Below are positions 1-4,764 of a stretch of DNA of 6,257 nucleotides, piece after piece. The DNA is from an uncultured Clostridium sp. (GTDB lineage: Bacteria; Bacillota; Clostridia; TANB77; CAG-508): positions 1-6,257 of the forward strand of contig USBY01000043.1 of NCBI GenBank assembly GCA_900553015.1. Reading direction: 5' to 3'. The position numbers and the translations under genes were made by a program. The notes below the pieces were generated by a model. That model searched no databases. It saw only the letters and a list, made by a program, of their open reading frames with translations, and had not been told where the DNA came from. The first letter of the stretch is position 1, and every line of letters begins with the position of its first letter.

Positions 1-597
1 AATTCCTGCTGATCTTTTTACAATTTTTTGTAAATCTTCTGGCTCATACAATTCTAATCTTTCTACAATTCCAAATCTATCTCTCAATGGTGTAGTTAAT
101 GAACCTGCTTTAGTTGTTGCACCTATTAATGTAAATTTAGGCAAATCCAATCTTATTGACCTAGCACTTGGTCCTTTTCCAATAATTATATCTAATGTGT
201 AATCTTCCAAAGCTGGATATAAAATTTCTTCTACACTCTTGTTTAGTCTATGAATTTCATCTATAAATAACACATCAAATTCTGATAAATTTGTAAGTAA
301 TGCTGCTAAATCGCCTGGCTTTTCTATCGCTGGTCCTGATGTTATTTTTATATTTGAATTCATTTCATTTGAAATTATATTAGATAATGTTGTTTTACCA
401 AGTCCTGGAGGACCATATAAAAGTACATGGTCTAATGGTTCTCCTCTTTTTTTGGCAGCCTCAATATACACTTTCATATTTTCTTTTACTTTTGTTTGTC
501 CTATATATTCTGAAAGTGTTTTAGGTCTTAATGAATTTTCTAATCTATTTTCTTCCTCATTTATTAATTCTGGATTAATTAAATTTTCTTCGTCCAT
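1..597 (-). CDS. ruvB: RuvB, Holliday junction branch-migration ATPase (C-terminus beyond window)
   Basis: RuvB is the AAA+ hexameric motor that, with RuvA, drives branch migration of Holliday junctions in recombinational repair in the cytoplasm. The first 199 codons are visible; the family is usually about 330-350 residues, so the C-terminal small and winged-helix domains lie off the left edge. Visible motifs are Walker A GPPGLGKT (residues 62-69), SGPAIEKPGDLAA (87-99), Walker B FIDEIHRLN (111-119), sensor 1 GATT (159-162), and the LRDRFG arginine-finger segment (171-176), followed by the typical IVKRSAGI. The ATG at 595-597 is preceded by AGGAG (604-608) with suitable spacing and fits the family N-terminus. 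In many bacteria ruvA directly precedes ruvB; here the upstream gene encodes a LysM protein, and ruvB has its own promoter. Identity is certain from the motifs. The incomplete end is due to the window edge, not gene decay. Confidence 0.98.
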   Translation of the reverse strand, partial: MDEENLINPELINEEENRLENSLRPKTLSEYIGQTKVKENMKVYIEAAKKRGEPLDHVLLYGPPGLGKTTLSNIISNEMNSNIKITSGPAIEKPGDLAALLTNLSEFDVLFIDEIHRLNKSVEEILYPALEDYTLDIIIGKGPSARSIRLDLPKFTLIGATTKAGSLTTPLRDRFGIVERLELYEPEDLQKIVKRSAGI

Positions 598-640
598 AAC
601 AATCTCCTATTTAATCTTTATAGCAATTTATTCAATAAGA

Positions 641-669
641 ATAATATCATTTATACGCTAAAAATACAA
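641..669 (-). promoter_or_regulatory. Predicted sigma-A promoter of ruvB, extended -10
   Basis: On the minus strand, TTGTAT (664-669) and TATTAT (641-646) are separated by exactly 17 nt, and TGA directly precedes the -10, giving an extended -10 element. Transcription would start near 634 and leave a 5' leader of about 35 nt carrying the AGGAG ribosome-binding site. It lies downstream of the hairpins that follow the LysM gene, so ruvB is probably transcribed independently. This is predicted from consensus matching only. Confidence 0.6.
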
Positions 670-722
670 GTTTTTTAGTTCCCTTTACATGATAAATATT
701 AGTACATCTAATAATTGAAGAA

Positions 723-752
723 GCCCCATAGGAATGTTAATTCCTATAGGGC
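723..752 (-). terminator. Stem-loop terminator after the LysM gene
   Basis: A 13-bp stem (723-735 with 740-752) closes a 4-nt loop. In RNA from the minus strand, position 727/748 is a G-U wobble, while the plus-strand RNA has a mismatch there, so the structure favours minus-strand transcription. The following RNA (UUCUUCAAUUAUU) is only moderately U-rich. It lies about 35 nt past the LysM stop codon and before the ruvB promoter, as expected for a terminator separating the two units. Confidence 0.6.
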
Positions 753-753
753 C

Positions 754-774
754 ACTGCCTCATTCTGAAGCAGT
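754..774 (-). other. Second 3' stem-loop between the LysM gene and its terminator
   Basis: A 9-bp stem (754-762 with 766-774) closes a 3-nt GAA loop in minus-strand RNA, including one G-U wobble that would be a mismatch in plus-strand RNA. It begins 12 nt after the LysM stop codon and is separated from the next hairpin (723-752) by one base. It could stabilise the mRNA 3' end or act with the terminator. It lacks a U-tract of its own. Confidence 0.45.
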
Positions 775-786
775 ATGTGTGATGAT

Positions 787-1446
787 TCATTTTACAACAA
801 GAAAGTCTCCTGCATATATTAAGTCGGGATCTACGATGTTCTGATTGTCAGCCATTAACTTCTCCACTGACGTGTTGAAGCGTTCTGCAATCACACTAAG
901 GCAATCGCCATACTTTATCTCGTATTTTCCTACTGCCACTTCCAGCAGAAATTTGTCTGAATCGACATCTTCGGTATGCCAATAAATCGGCTTATCCGGA
1001 GATGTTTCAACCTTAAGTTCTACTTTGGCAGATGACAGCACGTCTTTTACTGTTTTCTGTGGGTCAGTTTTGAAATCTTCTTCCAAGTTTGAGCGAAGTC
1101 GGTTGTCCATATAAGTTCCAACTTGTATAAAGTCGGTATCCTTACTGTTCTTAAACCTATCATACTCTTCGGATAAAGAGTTCATCTCCTTATCTGTTGA
1201 GAAGTAATATTCTGCCTCTGTGTGACAGTTTTTACTTGCAAGAATCCATATTGGGCTCTCGTGTCCCTCACTTAAGCGCTCTCGGATGTCTGATTTCAAG
1301 TTCCGGAATGTTTCTCCGAATCCATTGCTGTAATAATTGCCATCAGCATATCTTACAGATACCGCAGACGCCTCTACAGTAATTGGCGAGCTTATAATGA
1401 TCCCTAATAAAATACAAGTTACAAGTGTTGATAAAATTTTCTTCAT
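787..1446 (-). CDS. Secreted LysM-domain protein
   Basis: Predicted exported cell-wall-binding protein of 219 residues. The N-terminus (MKKILSTLVT, then a hydrophobic stretch to about residue 22) is a typical Sec signal peptide, with likely cleavage after VEA (residue 26) or ASA (28). Residues 175-218 form one LysM module (YEIKYGDCLSVIAERF... YAGDFLVV), which binds N-acetylglucosamine glycans such as peptidoglycan. Residues 29-174 form a charged region I cannot assign; no hydrolase, peptidase or transglutaminase catalytic core is visible, so a purely binding or structural role is possible. The ATG at 1444-1446 has a perfect AGGAGG (1455-1460) 8 nt upstream; the stop is TGA (787-789). The gene has its own promoter and hairpins and is much richer in GC than its neighbours, using arginine codons such as CGA and CGC instead of mostly AGA. 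This suggests acquisition by transfer. Export and LysM are firm; the exact role is unknown. Confidence 0.88.
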   Translation of the reverse strand: MKKILSTLVTCILLGIIISSPITVEASAVSVRYADGNYYSNGFGETFRNLKSDIRERLSEGHESPIWILASKNCHTEAEYYFSTDKEMNSLSEEYDRFKNSKDTDFIQVGTYMDNRLRSNLEEDFKTDPQKTVKDVLSSAKVELKVETSPDKPIYWHTEDVDSDKFLLEVAVGKYEIKYGDCLSVIAERFNTSVEKLMADNQNIVDPDLIYAGDFLVVK

Positions 1447-1499
1447 GTTTACATCCTCCTAATTGCTGAATCACATCACTATATCGGGTTACATAATAC

Positions 1500-1528
1500 A
1501 TTATACCATAAAACTTATAATCTGTACA
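1500..1528 (-). promoter_or_regulatory. Predicted promoter of the LysM gene, extended -10
   Basis: On the minus strand a consensus TATAAT (1500-1505) is preceded by TGG, making an extended -10. A weaker -35, TGTACA (1523-1528), lies 17 nt upstream. The start point would be near 1493, leaving a leader of about 45 nt. The perfect -10 with a poor -35 fits a promoter helped by an activator, and a palindrome sits just upstream (1540-1555). Confidence 0.6.
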
Positions 1529-1539
1529 TAACTGGCTTT

Positions 1540-1555
1540 TTTAACAGCTGTTAAA
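1540..1555. promoter_or_regulatory. 16-bp perfect palindrome, candidate operator of the LysM gene
   Basis: TTTAACAGCTGTTAAA is a perfect 16-bp palindrome with no spacer. Its edge is 11 nt upstream of the -35 box of the LysM promoter and its centre is about 54 nt upstream of the predicted start point. A dimeric regulator could bind there, and the position favours activation over simple blocking. I do not recognise it as a standard LexA, CcpA or CodY site. The binding protein is unknown. Confidence 0.4.
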
Positions 1556-1599
1556 CGATGAATATTTTAAATAAATATGAATTCCGAGCTTAGTAATTA

Positions 1600-1630
1600 A
1601 AAAAGCCATCAAATCATTTGATGGCTTTTT
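1600..1630 (-). terminator. Strong intrinsic terminator of the prs-glycan operon
   Basis: A perfect 14-bp stem (1600-1613 with 1617-1630) closes a 3-nt loop. The core GCCATCAAA/TTTGATGGC is flanked by A-runs on one side and T-runs on the other, so it can act in both directions. For the minus-strand operon it lies about 65 nt beyond the last stop codon and is followed by a U-rich tail. No plus-strand gene converges on it. Confidence 0.88.
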
Positions 1631-1648
1631 AATATAATTCACTAAAAA

Positions 1649-1684
1649 GGGATTTGAGGAACGTCCCCAAATCACGAACGTTCC
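1649..1684. repeat. REP-like palindromic element
   Basis: A short dyad element lies between the last operon gene and its terminator. GATTTG (1651-1656) pairs with CAAATC (1668-1673) around GG/CC pairs, giving a near-complete hairpin; in minus-strand RNA one central position becomes a G-U wobble. GGAACGT (1658-1664) is also repeated in inverse as ACGTTCC (1678-1684). The G/C-rich GGGGACGTTCC core is striking in this A/T-rich setting and recalls, from memory, REP elements associated with Y1 (IS200-like, RAYT) transposases in Firmicutes. One copy is seen here, so repetition in the genome is inferred. Confidence 0.45.
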
Positions 1685-1693
1685 TAATCTCTA

Positions 1694-2704
1694 TTACATT
1701 ATTAACAACTTATTTCCCTTTTCTATTGGCTTACTATATATTTTTATAAATAGTTGTTGGAAACCATATTTGTACATAGTATATGCAATCCAATATTTTT
1801 TTCTAGGCACATTTTTTAATTTTAAAAATGAATTTTTTCTCCATTCAAAAAAGTTTATATCTAGATAATTCATTATATCTCTTATATTATCTTTTAAATC
1901 TCCATTTTTATTTACAGTTAGTTCTATTAAAGCCCTCATTCCTATTCTTGTAAAAGCTATAAATGTTAACATATTTTTCATTTTTTCATATTTACCAGCA
2001 TCTTTATATAATTTTTTAACTTCTACAAGACCATCTTTTAAATCTTTAATTTGAACTTGATTTTTCAAATTTTTATTAGAATTATCTTCATATTTATAAT
2101 ATAACTGTTCATTTATAAAAGAAATCTTATTAGCCTTAGAATAACAACTTAATATAAATATTTCATCTTGACATTCATCATAATTCTGGAATCCAATATC
2201 TTTTGCAATTTCTTTTTTTATTAATTTATTTCCACCATCTAAATTTAAATATGCAAAATTTTCATTTTTTCCATTTACTTCTTCTACTTCTTTAAATTTA
2301 TTATTAAGTCCTTCATGAATTAATTGATTTGTATTTATATCTATTATATTAAAACCACAAATTGCAATATCTGTACCATTTTTTTCCTGTGCATTATATA
2401 GTTTTTCTAAAGCTGTTTTTTCTAGACACATATCACCATTCATCACTATAATATATTTTCCTTGTGCTTCTTCTAATGCTTTATTTTTAGCTGTTACATC
2501 TTGAGCCTTTGTTTTATATATGATCTTTATATTATTATATTTTTCTTGAGTTTCTTTTACAAATCTATCTATATCAGAATTTTCTTCTTTATAAATACAA
2601 ATTATTTCTGTGTTTGATAATGTCTGATTAATTAAACTATTTAAACATTCTTTTACTTTCTTGTGTCTTCTTTTAAAAATTGTAATAATTGATACATTAC
2701 ACAT
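1694..2704 (-). CDS. Glycosyltransferase family 2-like protein with altered active-site motifs
   Basis: A 336-residue cytoplasmic or membrane-associated GT-A-type glycosyltransferase, last gene of the operon. The N-terminal layout follows capsule/EPS family-2 enzymes: VSIITIF (4-10), ECLNSLINQTL (19-29) and EIIC (33-36), then GKYIIVMNGD (82-91), and later KLIKKEIA with a QDE segment before a LYYKY end. Two catalytic motifs differ from the norm. The usual V(N/D)DGSTD nucleotide-binding segment reads IYKEENSD (37-44), and the usual DxD is NGD (89-91). Such changes could mean an unusual donor or metal use, or loss of activity. The frame is intact, and no transmembrane helix is obvious. The ATG at 2702-2704 follows an AGGGGGA site (2711-2717), 15 nt after the acyltransferase stop. 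Likely role, by context: sugar addition to a cell-envelope polymer. Fold assignment is good; donor, acceptor and activity are unknown. Confidence 0.82.
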   Translation of the reverse strand: MCNVSIITIFKRRHKKVKECLNSLINQTLSNTEIICIYKEENSDIDRFVKETQEKYNNIKIIYKTKAQDVTAKNKALEEAQGKYIIVMNGDMCLEKTALEKLYNAQEKNGTDIAICGFNIIDINTNQLIHEGLNNKFKEVEEVNGKNENFAYLNLDGGNKLIKKEIAKDIGFQNYDECQDEIFILSCYSKANKISFINEQLYYKYEDNSNKNLKNQVQIKDLKDGLVEVKKLYKDAGKYEKMKNMLTFIAFTRIGMRALIELTVNKNGDLKDNIRDIMNYLDINFFEWRKNSFLKLKNVPRKKYWIAYTMYKYGFQQLFIKIYSKPIEKGNKLLIM

Positions 2705-2719
2705 TGCAATTCCCCCTAT

Positions 2720-3826
2720 TTAATTCAAATTCATGAAATTGTCTACTCTATCAAATAAACGATTTAATGGTTTTAATTTAAGTACATTTCTCTCTATTAT
2801 ATTTTTTCTTAAAAATTCTATTATTGCAGTTATTAAATAAAAACTAATTGTAGCAATTATCAATATCGAAAATACCCCCCCGGGTATGTTTTTTATGAAT
2901 TCCATTCCAAATATATTATGCCATAATCTATATCGCATAAAATTACTTTCATGAAATAAATAAACTGCAAAACTTATACTAGCAAAATAATTTATTACTT
3001 TATTACATCTTAGTTTCCATTCTTTAAAGATATAAAATAAAGCAATTGAAGGTACTAAAATGAATATTGAATTCATCTCCCTATAATATGCAAAAAGATT
3101 TGACCAAAATATATTTTTTTGTTCTAATTTTTTTCCAATTAAAACAATTGCAAAAACTATTATATATCCTAAGCAAATTAAAATTATATTTCTTAACTTT
3201 CTATTTTCAAAGAATTTTATTCCATATAGTCTAATATATGCACCAATAATATATACATATATAAATAGTAAAATTCCAATTGGAGTTTGAGTAGTTCCAA
3301 TCAGTCCATTTGAATAAAATATAGTTGGAATTACTACAAATATAATTGTTAATACAACTAATAGTTTATTATAATTTTCTTTACTCAAACTATTCAAAAA
3401 TTTATTTATAAATGGTGTTAGTAAAAGTAAATATAAATATACTGTTATAAACCAATACTGATTATATGCTAATGGTAAAAAGGTTTTTAACGTATCAACT
3501 TTACTCCATTTTTCTATTCCTGTAATTCTAAATACTAGCATAAAACCTACAGAATAGCAAAAAATTTGTAACCATAAAATAAATACTTTTTTAAAACTGA
3601 AATCTTTATTTATACTAAAATATCCAGTAATAAGTAAAAATATAACAACTCCTATTTTTCCACCAATGCCACCTATTATCCCAAAAATCATGTTTCCATT
3701 TACTGTATATCCATCAACTATCCCAGTATTTAAAGCCATATGATGAAATATAATTAAACACATTGCTATAATTCTTAACAGTTCTATATTAGAATCTCTA
3801 TTTTTCTTCTTTATTGCCTTCTCCAA
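2720..3826 (-). CDS. Acyltransferase-3 family membrane O-acyltransferase
   Basis: An integral membrane protein of 368 residues with about ten hydrophobic segments. It matches the acyltransferase-3 family, whose members O-acetylate or O-succinylate capsules, lipopolysaccharide, wall polymers or peptidoglycan. The family signature is clear: NIELLRIIAMCLIIFHH (13-29), including the R-x10-H pair R18/H29 thought to be catalytic, and the YWFITVYLYLLLLTPFINKF segment (124-143). The length is normal for single-domain members; no SGNH domain is fused. The start appears to be TTG (3824-3826), with AGAGGA about 9 nt upstream; the next in-frame Met (residue 22) would remove conserved residues. It overlaps the upstream glycosyltransferase gene by 29 nt, suggesting translational coupling. 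A run of seven G on the coding strand (2875-2881) lies at about codons 315-317. Substrate and acyl group are unknown; envelope glycan acylation is inferred from the flanking glycosyltransferases. Confidence 0.9.
   Translation of the reverse strand: MEKAIKKKNRDSNIELLRIIAMCLIIFHHMALNTGIVDGYTVNGNMIFGIIGGIGGKIGVVIFLLITGYFSINKDFSFKKVFILWLQIFCYSVGFMLVFRITGIEKWSKVDTLKTFLPLAYNQYWFITVYLYLLLLTPFINKFLNSLSKENYNKLLVVLTIIFVVIPTIFYSNGLIGTTQTPIGILLFIYVYIIGAYIRLYGIKFFENRKLRNIILICLGYIIVFAIVLIGKKLEQKNIFWSNLFAYYREMNSIFILVPSIALFYIFKEWKLRCNKVINYFASISFAVYLFHESNFMRYRLWHNIFGMEFIKNIPGGVFSILIIATISFYLITAIIEFLRKNIIERNVLKLKPLNRLFDRVDNFMNLN
2872..2887. repeat. C7/G7 homopolymer inside a GGGTAT inverted repeat
   Basis: Seven consecutive C on the plus strand (2875-2881; G7 in the coding direction) lie within the inverted repeat ATACCC (2872-2877) / GGGTAT (2882-2887). 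It encodes Ile-Pro-Gly-Gly-Val in the acyltransferase. Gaining one G would bring TAG within about 13 codons, and losing one would bring TGA within about 7 codons; either removes about the last 50 residues. G/C tracts of this kind are rare in such A/T-rich coding sequence and can slip during replication. Confidence 0.7.
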
Positions 3827-4763
3827 TGTTAAAAGTCCTCTCTATTATATATTGTGGTCTTCTCTTTGTTTCATCATAGATTCTGCCAATATATTCACCA
3901 ATCATCCATAAAGATATAAGTATCATTCCACTTAAGAATGTCATTGTTACCATTAAAGATGTCCAACCTGCTGCTAGATTATTCCAATCAAATATATATG
4001 AAAGCATAGCATATATTAGAATTATAATAGATATAGCTATAGAAATAATTCCCATGGTTCCTACTATTTTTAGAGGTTTTGTAGAAAAACTAAATATACC
4101 ATCTTTTGCAAGCCTTAACATTTTCTTTAATGGGTATTTTGTTTTACCGGCATATCTTTCTTTTCTTTCGTATTCGAAAGGTGTTTGTTTAAATCCTACC
4201 CAACTAAATAGTCCTCTTAAAAATTTATTATGTTCTGGTAGCGCATTTATAACATCTACAACTTTTCTGTCGACTAATCTAAAATCGCCTGTATCTCTTG
4301 GAATTTCTACATCTGATAATGCATTTAATGTTCTATAAAACATTGAAGCAGTTAATAATTTAAATTTTGATTCACCTTTTCTAGACTTTCTTTTTCCATA
4401 TATTACTTCGTTTCCATCTTCCCAAAGTTTTAACATCTCAGGAATAAGCTCTGGTGGGTCTTGTAAATCTGCATCAATTATCACTATAGCATCTCCTGTA
4501 ACATATTGAAGTCCAGCAGTTACTGCACATTGATGCCCAAAGTTTCTAGAAAAAGAAATTATTTTCACATTTTTATCTTTATTTGCAATATCTAGTAATA
4601 TACTTAAAGTTTTATCTTTACTTCCATCATTTATAAATATTATTTCGTAATTGTAATTATTAATGCTTTCTAATACTCTCTTTAACCTTTTATAACATTC
4701 TTCTGCCACTTCTTCCTCATAATACATTGGCACTATAACCGAAACTTTTTTCATTGTATACAT
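3798..4763 (-). CDS. GtrB/DPM1-like polyprenyl-phosphate glycosyltransferase
   Basis: A family-2 glycosyltransferase of 321 residues that, by family, transfers a sugar from an NDP- or UDP-sugar to undecaprenyl phosphate on the inner membrane face. Visible motifs are VIVPMYYEEE (9-18), FINDGSKD (43-50), the metal-binding DADLQDPPELI (97-107), DTGDFRLVDR (157-166), and the ERKERYAGKTKYPL segment (199-212). Two C-terminal membrane helices follow (about 231-257 and 267-292), ending in EYIGRIYDETKRRPQYIIE, as in GtrB, CsbB and YkoT relatives. The length is typical. ATG codons occur at 4761-4763 and 4752-4754. AAGAGG (4768-4773) is 4 nt from the first and 13 nt from the second; the second gives the MKKVSVIVP family start, so the exact start is uncertain. 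The gene begins 1 nt after prs. No GtrA flippase or polytopic GT-C partner is in the window. Candidate sugars are glucose or GlcNAc, unproven. Confidence 0.92.
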   Translation of the reverse strand: MYTMKKVSVIVPMYYEEEVAEECYKRLKRVLESINNYNYEIIFINDGSKDKTLSILLDIANKDKNVKIISFSRNFGHQCAVTAGLQYVTGDAIVIIDADLQDPPELIPEMLKLWEDGNEVIYGKRKSRKGESKFKLLTASMFYRTLNALSDVEIPRDTGDFRLVDRKVVDVINALPEHNKFLRGLFSWVGFKQTPFEYERKERYAGKTKYPLKKMLRLAKDGIFSFSTKPLKIVGTMGIISIAISIIILIYAMLSYIFDWNNLAAGWTSLMVTMTFLSGMILISLWMIGEYIGRIYDETKRRPQYIIERTFNIGEGNKEEK

Positions 4764-4764
4764 T

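Noticed and set aside
452..661. Open plus-strand frame of 69 codons antisense to ruvB
   Set aside because: It lies mostly over the ruvB start with the opposite reading direction, has low-complexity Ser/Phe/Ile composition typical of antisense A/T-rich DNA, and lacks a convincing ribosome-binding site.
1197..1382. Plus-strand open frame inside the LysM gene
   Set aside because: It is fully antisense to a gene with signal peptide and LysM domain and shows no family features.
661..1600. Insertion sequence or target-site duplication around the LysM unit
   Set aside because: I compared both flanks and found no matching direct repeat or terminal inverted repeat, and no transposase gene; loosely similar A/T-rich strings are expected by chance.
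1676..1683. GAACGTTC as a LexA (SOS) box
   Set aside because: The Firmicutes LexA box has GAAC and GTTC separated by four bases; here they abut, and the site is downstream of a stop codon, so it is better explained as part of the REP-like dyad.
4054..4338. Plus-strand open frame inside the GtrB-like gene
   Set aside because: It is fully antisense to well-conserved glycosyltransferase motifs, with no ribosome-binding site or recognisable product.
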